A DNA stretch of 53,500 bases, taken from positions 1-53,500 of the forward strand of contig URND01000007.1 of the NCBI GenBank assembly GCA_900549105.1, in the 5' to 3' direction. Origin of the DNA: an uncultured Eubacteriales bacterium (GTDB taxonomy: Bacteria; Bacillota; Clostridia; Lachnospirales; Lachnospiraceae). Shown here in pieces: positions 24,217 to 32,376 of the stretch. The position numbers and the translations under genes are program-made. The notes under the pieces were generated by a model that saw nothing but the letters and a program-made list of their open reading frames with translations, did not search any database and was not told the DNA's origin. Position 1 is the first letter of the stretch. Every line of letters starts with the position of its first letter.

Positions 24217-25524
24217 TTAGCAAATACCAATCATAGCTAAGATGATACATACGATTACTGCGATTGTTGGAATAATACAGCAGTTCATGCAGATATCCAG
24301 ATAGGAATCTTTATGAGTCAAACCACAAACACTTAACAGAGTGATAACAGCGCCGTTGTGTGGCAGAGTATCAAGACCACCAGATGCAACGGATGCAACT
24401 CTATGTAATGCCTCTGGGCTAAGGTTAGGATCGTTTGCTGCTAATTCCATATATTTCGGGCCTAATGCTTCAAGAGCAATACCCATACCACCGGAAGCAG
24501 AACCTGTAGCACCTGCAAGTACGGATACGGAAATTGCTTCGGAAATCAGAGGAGTTCCAGGGATACCAAGAAGCATTGTTGTCAATGTAGCGAAACCAGG
24601 AACGGCTTTAACTACACCACCAAAACCGTTAGCTGCTGCTGTATTACCGATAGACATAAGACCGCCGGCTGCACCATCGTTGATAGCCTTCGGGAAGTCT
24701 TTTGCACAATGGAAGTTCAGTACAAGTGTAAGAACAACAGCGATTAACAGAGAGCCTACCAGCGGAACACTGAGAACATTCAATGTTACAGGTACGGAAA
24801 CCAATGGAATCAAAGATACGATTGGGTTAGGAAGTTTAGTATCTTCGGACATAACCTCAAGGTTTGTCGGCTCAACAAAGTGTAAACCTTCTTTTTTGAG
24901 TTTGTTCTCTCTCATCATCATCCAGGCAACGCCGCCGATTAACATAACCAATGCAGCAACAACACCCATAACAGGAGCTGCCATTGGAGTTGTTCCATAG
25001 TAGTTTGTTGGGATGATGTTCTGAATCTGAGGTGTACCAGGGATAGCTGTCATAGTGAATGTGAAAGCACCCAGGGAAATAGCACCAGGAATCAGTTTGT
25101 TAGGGATATCAGCTTCTCTGTAAAGAGCAACTGCCAGTGGGTAGATAGCGAAAACTACTACGAACAGAGAGATACCACCATATGTCAAAACGCCGCAGGC
25201 GATAACTACAGCTAAGATAGCCTGTCTTGCGCCGATCAATTTTGTAAGCCAAAGACCTACAGATTTAGCAGCGCCGGAAACCTCCATAACCTTACCGAAA
25301 ATAGCGCCGAGCATGAAGGCTGGGAACCATGTCTGTAAGAATGTAGCCATAGACTGCATGTAGTTACCTGTCCACATTTCCAACACGTTAATTGTAGGAT
25401 CTTCAAACATACTGAGAAGCGCTACAACTGCTGCACAAACTGGTGCAACCCAGAGAATAGACTGGCCTTTAAATGCTAAGAAAATAAGCAGGGCCAAACC
25501 TAATACAATACCAAATAAACTCAT
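24217..25524 (-). CDS. GntP-family permease, probably for a hydroxy acid
   Basis: A 435-residue inner-membrane transporter with about 12-14 hydrophobic segments. Family features include the repeated glycine-rich segments (GVLTYGGISLFVVVFAIYP, AIPGTPQIQN and ATGSASGGMGIALEALG). GntP relatives carry gluconate, D-serine and, in some bacteria, 3-hydroxybutyrate. Here it is the last gene of an operon with a CoA-transferase, EtfAB and acyl-CoA dehydrogenase, which favours a short hydroxy or unsaturated acid. It starts 29 bases after the CoA-transferase stop. The substrate is inferred from context. Confidence 0.87.
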   Translation of the reverse strand: MSLFGIVLGLALLIFLAFKGQSILWVAPVCAAVVALLSMFEDPTINVLEMWTGNYMQSMATFLQTWFPAFMLGAIFGKVMEVSGAAKSVGLWLTKLIGARQAILAVVIACGVLTYGGISLFVVVFAIYPLAVALYREADIPNKLIPGAISLGAFTFTMTAIPGTPQIQNIIPTNYYGTTPMAAPVMGVVAALVMLIGGVAWMMMRENKLKKEGLHFVEPTNLEVMSEDTKLPNPIVSLIPLVSVPVTLNVLSVPLVGSLLIAVVLTLVLNFHCAKDFPKAINDGAAGGLMSIGNTAAANGFGGVVKAVPGFATLTTMLLGIPGTPLISEAISVSVLAGATGSASGGMGIALEALGPKYMELAANDPNLSPEALHRVASVASGGLDTLPHNGAVITLLSVCGLTHKDSYLDICMNCCIIPTIAVIVCIILAMIGIC

Positions 25525-25553
25525 ATTATTTTTCCTCCCTCGTTAAGTTACAA

Positions 25554-27128
25554 CTATTTTACCTTAGCTAAGATTTCATCTTTGATACCCATCGGAGCAT
25601 CTACGAAAATTCTAAGGTCCATAGTTTTCAGGTTTTCAGAAACCAGTGGTTTGAAATCCATCTGATCGAGAACCTGTGTCTGAAGATCGATACCTGGAGC
25701 AATTTCAGTAACAGTCAGACCATCTTCAAGCAATTCGATAACCGCTCTTTCAGTGATAAACATAACGTTCATCTTATGTCTGCGGGCATAATCGCCGGAG
25801 AATGTAACCTGTTCAACAGAAGAAACGAATTTCTTCTTCTTACCTTCCTGAACAATTACCAGTTTACCGTCTTCAACTTTTGTTTTCAGTCCGCCTGCTG
25901 TGAATGTTCCGCAGAAGATACAATTCTGTGTATTCTGGGAAATATTAATAAATCCACCGCAGCCTGCAACATTTGTTCCAAATTTACTTACGTTAACATT
26001 ACCATGCGGGTCACATTCTGCTAATCCGAGATATGTAACATCAAGTCCGCCGCCGTCATAGAAATCGAACTGGCTGACTTCCGGCAATTCACCCCAGCCG
26101 TTAACTCCTGCACCGAAGGAGCCGCCGCCGCTTGGAACGCCGCCGATCATACCGGACTCAGTTGTCAGAGTCAACTGATCAGCAAATCCCTCTTCACCTG
26201 CTACTGTAGCAACTTTTTCAGGGATACCAACACCTAAGTTAACAACTGCATTTGGAACAAGTTCCATCGCACATCTTCTACCAATAAATTTCTTGGTTCC
26301 GAATGGCTCTGCATTAACAGCGTCCATAGGAATCTTGTAAGCGCCGGATAATGTCGGGTTTACAAAGAAGTCTGCACACTGTCTATGTGTTTCTTCCGGA
26401 TTATCCGGAACAACAATAGCGTCTACAAAAATACCAGGAACTGCAACCTGTCTGGATGGAATCGTATCAGCCTGAACAATATGTTTAGCCTGAACGATAA
26501 CCTTACCGCCACAGCCTTTAGCAGCCATAGCTGCAGATAAGATATCCAATGGAAGAATTTCATCTTCAATTGTACAGTTACCGTTTGTATCCGCTGTAGT
26601 TACACGGATTAATGCAATATTTGCCTTTGGAAGCATGTAATAAAGCTGTTCTTCGCCATCAACTTCAACAACTTTAATGATGTCTTCTGTTGTACGACTG
26701 TTCAGCTTTCCGCCTTCAAGACGAGGGTCAACGAAAGTTTCAAGACCAACGTTTGTCAGATAGCCTTTACGGCCCTGGCCCATGGCACGATACATTTCGA
26801 TAATAACACCCTGAGGAAGATTGTAAGCTTCCACTTTGTTGTTAATGATCATATCGATTACCTTTGGAGAAAAGCCATAATGTCCGGCAATCCAGCGTTT
26901 GATTAATCCTTCTTTTGCCCAACGTTCCTGCTGTCCGCCCTTTTTGTTACCCTGGCCGGCACCATACATAATCGTCAGATTGTTTGGAGTTCCCGTTGCA
27001 TCAAAAGAATCCGCAACAGCTTTCATGATAGCATCCGGAGTACCTGCGGTAAGGAAACCACTGGTAATGACCGTATCATTTGGCTGAATCATAGCAACGG
27101 CCTGATCCATTGTAACTACTTTACTCAT
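25554..27128 (-). CDS. Short-chain acyl-CoA:acetate/propionate CoA-transferase (Pct/YdiF type)
   Basis: A class I CoA-transferase of 524 residues, alpha and beta halves in one chain. The catalytic glutamate is in TTESGMIGGVP at E324, the same number as in Clostridium propionicum Pct. The oxyanion-type loop in VNLGVGIPEKVA and the N-terminal SGFLTAGTPDAIM are also present. Pct-type enzymes move CoA among acetate, propionate, butyrate, lactate and 3-hydroxy acids. It lies between etfA and the GntP gene, so it likely activates the imported acid with CoA from the product. GGGAGG precedes the ATG. A 200-base gap upstream holds a hairpin and an 18-bp sequence shared with the acyl-CoA dehydrogenase leader. 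Confidence 0.92.
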   Translation of the reverse strand: MSKVVTMDQAVAMIQPNDTVITSGFLTAGTPDAIMKAVADSFDATGTPNNLTIMYGAGQGNKKGGQQERWAKEGLIKRWIAGHYGFSPKVIDMIINNKVEAYNLPQGVIIEMYRAMGQGRKGYLTNVGLETFVDPRLEGGKLNSRTTEDIIKVVEVDGEEQLYYMLPKANIALIRVTTADTNGNCTIEDEILPLDILSAAMAAKGCGGKVIVQAKHIVQADTIPSRQVAVPGIFVDAIVVPDNPEETHRQCADFFVNPTLSGAYKIPMDAVNAEPFGTKKFIGRRCAMELVPNAVVNLGVGIPEKVATVAGEEGFADQLTLTTESGMIGGVPSGGGSFGAGVNGWGELPEVSQFDFYDGGGLDVTYLGLAECDPHGNVNVSKFGTNVAGCGGFINISQNTQNCIFCGTFTAGGLKTKVEDGKLVIVQEGKKKKFVSSVEQVTFSGDYARRHKMNVMFITERAVIELLEDGLTVTEIAPGIDLQTQVLDQMDFKPLVSENLKTMDLRIFVDAPMGIKDEILAKVK

Positions 27129-27208
27129 ATCAAAAACCTCCCATACAATTATATGCCCACCGGCCTTCGGTAAACATATAATATTTTTTCTTGCAGCTTA
27201 AATAAATT

Positions 27209-27226
27209 AAAAATGCAATATAATTA
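27209..27226 (-). repeat. 18-bp sequence shared with the acyl-CoA dehydrogenase upstream region
   Basis: aaaaatgcaatataatta here is identical to 30505-30522. Both copies lie upstream of minus-strand genes of the same presumed operon (CoA-transferase; acyl-CoA dehydrogenase), in the same orientation. It carries a TTGCAT half-site on the minus strand like those in the activator regions. Confidence 0.55.
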
Positions 27227-27271
27227 GTGACCGGAAAACGCACCACTGAATTCCGGCTATTTATCTTCAAT

Positions 27272-27303
27272 CACGCCCGGGAGTCCCTAATCCCCCGGAC
27301 GTG
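27272..27303 (-). terminator. GC-rich hairpin between etfA and the CoA-transferase gene
   Basis: Inverted repeat cacgcccggg / cccggacgtg (one mismatch), 26 bases after the etfA stop on the minus strand. No T run follows, so it may only partly stop transcription or mark an RNA-processing site that separates etfA from the downstream genes. Confidence 0.5.
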
Positions 27304-27328
27304 ACCTCAGTTAATACCTTATTTTACA

Positions 27329-28321
27329 CTATTTCTCTAATTTTTTCAATGCTTCTGTTAATTTAGGGATAATTGCTGTGCAATCACCAACAATACCTAC
27401 ATCAGCGATTTCAAAGATTGGAGCTGTGTTGTTCTTATTGATAGCAATAATCAAATCAGAATCTTCCATACCTGCCGCATGCTGAATAGCACCGGAGATA
27501 CCTGCTGCGATGTAAAGGTTTGGACGAACTGTTTTACCAGTCTGACCAACCTGACGGTCTCTATCAATCCAGCCAGCGTCAACGCATGCTCTGGATGCAG
27601 AAATTTCGCCGCCGAGTTCTTCAGCGAGGTCTTTCAGCATATCGAAGCCTTCTGGGCCGCCGATACCACGGCCGCCGGAAACAAGAACCTTAGCCTCAGT
27701 GATATCAACAGTTTTCTTTGTATCTTTAACAACTTCACGAATCTTGATGTTCATATCAGCTTCGCTAACGCCTGCGTCAAATACTTCAACTGTACCTGTC
27801 TTGGAAGCGTCTTCTGCGAGAGCCTGCATAACGCCAGGTCTTACAGTAGCCATCTGAGGACGGAAGTTCGGGCAAACGATTGTTGCCATAATGTTGCCGC
27901 CGAAGGCTGGACGTGTCATCCAAAGGCCTTTGGATTCTTCATCGATTTCAAGTTTTGTACAGTCAGCTGTCAAACCTGTATGTACTCTTGCGGATACGCG
28001 AGGAGCCAAATCACGGCCGATTGCTGTTGCACCGTAAATAACGATTTCAGGTTCTTTTGCTTTAATAATTGCGTCTAATGCTTTTGCATAAGGCTCTGTT
28101 GAATATTCTCCAAGAACAGGAGCATCTACAGCGATAACCTGGTCTGCACCAAATTTAAATAATTCAGCGGCAGCAGCCTGGATACCATCACCTAAAACAA
28201 CAGCAACAACTTCCTGGCCTAAATTGTCTGCCAGTTCTCTAGCTTTACCAATCAGTTCATAAGCAACTTTCTGGATAACTCCATCTCTCTGCTCTGCGAA
28301 AACATATACATTCTTACTCAT
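27329..28321 (-). CDS. etfA: Electron transfer flavoprotein alpha subunit (first set)
   Basis: A 330-residue EtfA. The C-terminal FAD domain is clear: SGGRGIGGPEGFDML, SRACVDAGWIDRDRQVGQTGKTVRPNLYIAAGISGA and a closing APIFEIADVGIVGD. With EtfB it carries electrons to or from the acyl-CoA dehydrogenase encoded upstream. In anaerobic Clostridia such complexes often bifurcate electrons from NADH to ferredoxin and an enoyl-CoA; whether this pair does so cannot be judged by eye. Starts 19 bases after etfB. Confidence 0.95.
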   Translation of the reverse strand: MSKNVYVFAEQRDGVIQKVAYELIGKARELADNLGQEVVAVVLGDGIQAAAAELFKFGADQVIAVDAPVLGEYSTEPYAKALDAIIKAKEPEIVIYGATAIGRDLAPRVSARVHTGLTADCTKLEIDEESKGLWMTRPAFGGNIMATIVCPNFRPQMATVRPGVMQALAEDASKTGTVEVFDAGVSEADMNIKIREVVKDTKKTVDITEAKVLVSGGRGIGGPEGFDMLKDLAEELGGEISASRACVDAGWIDRDRQVGQTGKTVRPNLYIAAGISGAIQHAAGMEDSDLIIAINKNNTAPIFEIADVGIVGDCTAIIPKLTEALKKLEK

Positions 28322-28340
28322 TGTTTCACCTGCTCCCTAA

Positions 28341-29138
28341 TTAAATGATGTATTTTTCTTTTAACTTGTTAACGATAATTTCAACAGCCTCGTCAGCGGA
28401 AACTTCCTGATAAAGTGTTCCAGCCGGTTTAACAGGTTTTGTGAAGGATTTCTTAACCTGTGTCGGAGAACCTTTTAAGCCTAAGTTAGAGTCTTCAACA
28501 TAACCCTGAAGGTCATCATAACCCCATACTTTAACTTCTTTTTCTCTGTATGCGTCGAAAATGCCGCCGACACTCATATAACGAGGTTCGATTTCTTCGC
28601 CGAGAGTTGTGATCAACAATGGTGTTTTTGCTTCAATAATATGATAGCGGTCTTCAAAGTTTCTGCGGATAACTACAGTGTCATCGCCTTCAATATCAAC
28701 GCTTGCTGCATAGCTTACGTGTGGAATTCCAAGGTGTTCAGCAATCTGAGGACCAACCTGAGCTGTATCACCATCAATAGCCTGACGTCCGGCTACGATT
28801 AAATCGTAATCCAGTTTCTTGATTGCGCCGGCGATTGTGGAAGATGTTGCCCATGTATCAGCGCCGCCGAATTTTCTGTCGGAAACGAGTACGGCATCAT
28901 CAGCACCCATAGCCAATGCTTCACGGATTGCTACATCTGCCTGCATAGGTCCCATGGAAACAACGGTAACCTTAGCGCCTGTTTTTTCTTTAATCTGTAA
29001 TGCAACTTCAAGAGCTGCTTTGTCATCAGGGTTAATAATACTCGGAACGCCATCTCTGATAAGTGTTCCAGTAACCGGATCAAGTTTAACTTCTGTTGTA
29101 TCCGGAACCTGTTTGATACATACTACGATATTTTTCAT
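28341..29138 (-). CDS. etfB: Electron transfer flavoprotein beta subunit (first set)
   Basis: A 265-residue EtfB: IVVCIKQVPDTTEVKLDP at the start, the nucleotide-binding AGRQAIDGDTAQVGPQIAEHLG and TLGEEIEPRYMS in the middle. Between the acyl-CoA dehydrogenase and etfA genes with gaps of 24 and 19 bases, so the three are made together. It shares the family layout with the second EtfB (38109-38879), but the two differ throughout, which suggests separate complexes rather than a recent duplication. Confidence 0.95.
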   Translation of the reverse strand: MKNIVVCIKQVPDTTEVKLDPVTGTLIRDGVPSIINPDDKAALEVALQIKEKTGAKVTVVSMGPMQADVAIREALAMGADDAVLVSDRKFGGADTWATSSTIAGAIKKLDYDLIVAGRQAIDGDTAQVGPQIAEHLGIPHVSYAASVDIEGDDTVVIRRNFEDRYHIIEAKTPLLITTLGEEIEPRYMSVGGIFDAYREKEVKVWGYDDLQGYVEDSNLGLKGSPTQVKKSFTKPVKPAGTLYQEVSADEAVEIIVNKLKEKYII

Positions 29139-29162
29139 GTCCTGATTCTCCTCTCCAAAATA

Positions 29163-30302
29163 CTAGTGTAACATTGCACCAGAGATAACCATTCTCTGAA
29201 CTTCAGAAGTACCTTCGTAGATTTCAGTAATCTTGGCATCTCTCATCATACGTTCAACCGGATAATCTCTTGTGTATCCATATCCACCGAATAACTGAAC
29301 AGCTTTTGTTGTTACAGCCATAGCAGTTTCTGCTGCGAACAATTTTGCAGTAGCAGCGTCAACAGTATATGGAAGTTTCTGTCCTTTTCTCCAAGCAGCT
29401 TTATATACAAGATATTTAGCGGCTTCAGTTTTAGCAAACATATCTGCCAACTGGAACTGAGTATTCTGGAACTGAGAAATCTTTCTTCCGAACTGTTTTC
29501 TTTCTTTTGTATACTTAACAGCTTCATCGATAGCGCCTTCAGCAAGACCTAAAGCCTGTGCTGCGATACCGATACGTCCGCCATCCAGAGTCTTCATAGC
29601 AAGTGCAAAGCCTTTGCCTTCTTTGCCGAGCATATTTTCCTTTGGAACGATACAATTTTCAAAAATCAGCTCACATGTGGATGAACCGCGGATACCCATC
29701 TTTTTCTCGTGAGGGCCTACGGAGAATCCAGGGAAGTCTCTTTCCACGATAAATGCGGAAATACCTTTTGTTCCTTTAGATTTATCAGTCATAGCCATAA
29801 CGATGAAGATATCAGCAGCTTCAGCGTTTGTGATGAAAATCTTGGAACCATTCAATACATAGTGGTCACCTTCCAAAACAGCTTTTGTCTGCTGCATGGA
29901 AGCATCTGTACCAGCGCCTGGCTCTGTTAAGCCGAATGCACCAATCTTTTCGCCTCTTGCCAGCGGTGGTAAATATTTCTGTTTCTGTTCTTCTGTTCCG
30001 TTTTCAAGAATCGGAGTTGCACATAAGGATGTGTGTGCGGACATAACTACGGATGTAGTACCGCAAACTTTAGCCATTTCTTCAACAGCCATGATATATG
30101 TAAGGACATCTGCACCCTGTCCGCCATATTCCTTCGGAATCGGAATACCCATCATGCCGTATTTAGCTAATTTCTTAACAGTCTCCCATGGGAATTTTTC
30201 TTCCTCATCCAACTCCTGAGCCAACGGTTTTACTTCTTTTTCAGCAAAGCTTCTGTATAACTGCTGTGCAAGAAGATGCTCTTTCGATAAACCAAACTCC
30301 AT
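29163..30302 (-). CDS. Short-chain acyl-CoA dehydrogenase / enoyl-CoA reductase (first set)
   Basis: A 379-residue FAD enzyme. Family motifs are in place: FGLTEPGAGTDAS, FITNAEAADIFIVMAMTD, KKMGIRGSSTCELIF, ERKQFGRKISQFQNTQFQLAD, and the catalytic-base segment ITEIYEGTSEVQRMVI near the C-terminus. It most resembles butyryl-CoA dehydrogenases that work with EtfAB. The start is 30302: AAGGAGG lies 9 bases before it, while the ATG at 30311 abuts the site and is too close. First gene of the operon behind a sigma-54 promoter. In a fermenter it would run as a reductase (for example crotonyl- to butyryl-CoA); the chain length is inferred. Confidence 0.94.
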   Translation of the reverse strand: MEFGLSKEHLLAQQLYRSFAEKEVKPLAQELDEEEKFPWETVKKLAKYGMMGIPIPKEYGGQGADVLTYIMAVEEMAKVCGTTSVVMSAHTSLCATPILENGTEEQKQKYLPPLARGEKIGAFGLTEPGAGTDASMQQTKAVLEGDHYVLNGSKIFITNAEAADIFIVMAMTDKSKGTKGISAFIVERDFPGFSVGPHEKKMGIRGSSTCELIFENCIVPKENMLGKEGKGFALAMKTLDGGRIGIAAQALGLAEGAIDEAVKYTKERKQFGRKISQFQNTQFQLADMFAKTEAAKYLVYKAAWRKGQKLPYTVDAATAKLFAAETAMAVTTKAVQLFGGYGYTRDYPVERMMRDAKITEIYEGTSEVQRMVISGAMLH

Positions 30303-30346
30303 AAAATTCATCCTCCTTAAACTTATAATTTTTTCAATAGATTAAC

Positions 30347-30364
30347 CCGCAATTTTCATGCCAA
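30347..30364 (-). promoter_or_regulatory. Sigma-54 (-24/-12) promoter of the acyl-CoA dehydrogenase-etfBA operon
   Basis: Minus-strand TTGGCATGAAAATTGCGG has GG at 30362-30361, exactly 10 bases, then GC at 30350-30349, as RpoN promoters require. Transcription would start near 30338, about 35 bases before the start codon. Confidence 0.85.
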
Positions 30365-30422
30365 CTTTTCAAGGCCGTAAAAAGCCTATAAATGCTGGAT
30401 TTTTTGTAGATTTTTTCACAAT

Positions 30423-30490
30423 TGCATTATGCAGATTTGCATTTTCATGCATTTGCGCATAATGCGTTTGCGAAATATTTTGCATGCAAA
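30423..30490 (-). promoter_or_regulatory. Cluster of TGCAT/ATGCA palindromes upstream of the sigma-54 promoter
   Basis: Holds TGCAT-T-ATGCA (30423-30433), the related CGCAT-A-ATGCG (30456-30466, 33 bp or three helical turns away), ATGCA-N4-TGCAT (30429-30442) and TTTGCATGCAAA (30479-30490). These lie about 60-130 bases before the -24 element, the usual enhancer range. The rest of the 30303-30692 gap holds the 18-bp shared sequence (30505-30522), AT-rich DNA, and the terminator of the neighbouring gene. Confidence 0.6.
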
Positions 30491-30504
30491 TTAAACTATT
30501 TTGA

Positions 30505-30522
30505 AAAAATGCAATATAATTA
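30505..30522 (-). repeat. Second copy of the 18-bp shared sequence
   Basis: Identical to 27209-27226, here about 140-160 bases before the -24 element of the acyl-CoA dehydrogenase promoter. Confidence 0.55.
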
Positions 30523-30653
30523 CTCTGCAATTATAGCACATTTTAGCGAATTTGACTACTATTTATGCGATTTTTTTCATTCTTTCAATATTCTTTTGTC
30601 CAGATTTTGCCATTATCTTAACAAAGCCAAAAAAGTATATTTTTTGACAAAAA

Positions 30654-30685
30654 AAGAAGAAGAAAGTTCTTCCTCTCTTCTTCTG
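30654..30685 (-). terminator. Terminator after the small membrane protein gene
   Basis: Minus-strand AGAAGAAG...CTTCTTCT inverted repeat followed by seven T residues, a few bases beyond the stop codon at 30693. Confidence 0.7.
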
Positions 30686-30692
30686 ATTTTAT

Positions 30693-31262
30693 CTATTTTT
30701 TTGTATTGCTTTTGTCATTCACTTTGGAAATTTTTACCGGGTATCTCCGCATATATTTGCGCAGGGCCCGGGAATTGACCATATACCCCTGAATCTCAAA
30801 TAACTTCTTGCCGGAGCGGTTATAGAACCGCATCTCCTCACATCTCGGAGATTCTACGATATCAATTCTCCCCACACTCTTCGCCGGCCAGGATTCCGCC
30901 CTGCCTTTAAGCGGCTGATAAGTCAGCGTATCTCCCTCGACAATCAGCTTACGCTTAAAATATACATAACATGTGATGACCGATGCCGCAAAGCAGACAA
31001 CCGCCAGAGCAATCGCCGTCGCCACCCGGCCATCTGTTGCATTGGTCGATGCCAGCCATATGAAAATGGCCCCGGACGCCACTCCGAAGAGGGCAATGAC
31101 CAGCCAGAAGCTGCTTTCCGTCACCTTAAAAGAATCTTCTTTTTCCGCCGTTGTCTTTCCCGGATTTTTCATCATATTAAACACAATCAGCACCATAACT
31201 ACCGCCAGCAGGGGAATAGCCACCGATTGGGCAATGACGATCATCTGATTCATAATATTCAT
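30693..31262 (-). CDS. Membrane protein of unknown function with a C-terminal PH-like domain
   Basis: A 189-residue protein not recognised with confidence. Three hydrophobic segments are visible (about 8-30, 52-75 and 82-103), followed by an 85-residue cytoplasmic part that starts LIVEGDTLTYQPLKG and runs like a bacterial PH-type (YcxB-like) domain. The start at 31262 follows AAGGAGG by 6 bases; an upstream in-frame ATG has no site. It lies 58 bases after the thiamine transporter operon with only a weak CCGGA/TTCCGG hairpin between, so it may be read through from there. Own terminator downstream. Confidence 0.7.
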   Translation of the reverse strand: MNIMNQMIVIAQSVAIPLLAVVMVLIVFNMMKNPGKTTAEKEDSFKVTESSFWLVIALFGVASGAIFIWLASTNATDGRVATAIALAVVCFAASVITCYVYFKRKLIVEGDTLTYQPLKGRAESWPAKSVGRIDIVESPRCEEMRFYNRSGKKLFEIQGYMVNSRALRKYMRRYPVKISKVNDKSNTKK

Positions 31263-31320
31263 ATTCCGTCCTCCTTTGTTTTTAAATTCCAAGCCGGAAT
31301 ATGAATCTCCGGTTGAAACT

Positions 31321-32376
31321 TTAATTCATCACATCCGCCATAAGTTCCTCCGGCGTGATGTCATTTTTAAGCAGACCTTCTTCTTTCAGCCAGTCAATAT
31401 TTGCCTGCCATACAGAAGCCTCCTGGGCGCCGAACTCGCCATCCGAGGAAGCCAATACCGGCAGAAGCACTTCCATGCTCCGCATTTCCACCTCTTTATC
31501 CAACGGGAAATTCTCTGCATTCTGATGGGCGAGCAGAATGTCCAGAACAGCTTCCGGGTCCGCTTTCATATCTTCAAAGCCTTTGGCCGAAGCCCTCATA
31601 AAGGCCGCCAAAGTATCTGCATCGTTGTTAATCATATCATCACTTGTGATAAAAATCAACTCATAGCTTCCCGGAACACCGTATTCATGAGGATAAAAAT
31701 AATTGACTTCAAAACCTTCTTTTTCCATCTGAGGCACTTCATGGTTCACCATACAGCCAATAGTTGCATCCACCTGGCCGGTAGTCATGGAAGACATTAA
31801 ATCAAATCCCACATCAACTAAAGATACGGATTCCTCATCAACCCCCGCCGTTTCCATCATCGTCCGAATCATCGCCTCGCTCAGCTCTGTTCCCGAATAT
31901 CCAATCGTTTTACCCGCCAGGTCTTCCGGTCCATTAATATTTTTCTCCTTCAAAGATAAAATAATATTCAAATCCGACTGGGCCAGAGCGCCGATACAGC
32001 GAATCGGAACATTCTGATTGGCACGGGCCATAATGACATCCGGAAGATAATAAATTCCGACTTCCGCCTTTCCTGCCGCTGTCAGGGACATGGCGTCATT
32101 TGTATTTGACGGAAACTGGACATTGACTTTAATACCCTCCTCCGCATAGTAACCTTTTTCAATCGCATCATAAATAAAGGCGTGGACTGCATTTGGATAC
32201 CAGTCCAGCACAACGTTCACTTCTTTTAAGGCGCCATCTTCGGCGGCTGTTGTTTCTTCTCCGCTCTCTGTTCCGGCGGTTCCCGCTTCTTTTGTCTCAT
32301 TTTTCCCGCTCTGGCCGCAGGCCGCCATGCTGAAAATCATGACTGCGCACAAAGCTGCTGCAAGTATTTTTTTCAT
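31321..32376 (-). CDS. ABC transporter substrate-binding lipoprotein for a thiamine precursor (ThiY-like)
   Basis: A 352-residue lipoprotein of the NMT1/THI5-like binding-protein family. The signal ends FSMAAC with the lipid-carrying C20. The mature protein shows VNVVLDWYPNAVHAFIYDAIEKGYY, the usual opening of hydroxymethylpyrimidine-type binders. Its start overlaps the permease stop by ATGA. Because the operon sits under a TPP riboswitch and begins with tenA, the cargo is most likely a formyl- or amino-pyrimidine breakdown product of thiamine. Confidence 0.88.
   Translation of the reverse strand: MKKILAAALCAVMIFSMAACGQSGKNETKEAGTAGTESGEETTAAEDGALKEVNVVLDWYPNAVHAFIYDAIEKGYYAEEGIKVNVQFPSNTNDAMSLTAAGKAEVGIYYLPDVIMARANQNVPIRCIGALAQSDLNIILSLKEKNINGPEDLAGKTIGYSGTELSEAMIRTMMETAGVDEESVSLVDVGFDLMSSMTTGQVDATIGCMVNHEVPQMEKEGFEVNYFYPHEYGVPGSYELIFITSDDMINNDADTLAAFMRASAKGFEDMKADPEAVLDILLAHQNAENFPLDKEVEMRSMEVLLPVLASSDGEFGAQEASVWQANIDWLKEEGLLKNDITPEELMADVMN

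Noticed and set aside
27145..27165. A -24/-12-like match (GGGCATATAATTGT) before the CoA-transferase
   Set aside because: The -12 box lacks GC and the predicted start would fall on the ribosome site; the TATAAT there is also poorly placed for a sigma-70 promoter.
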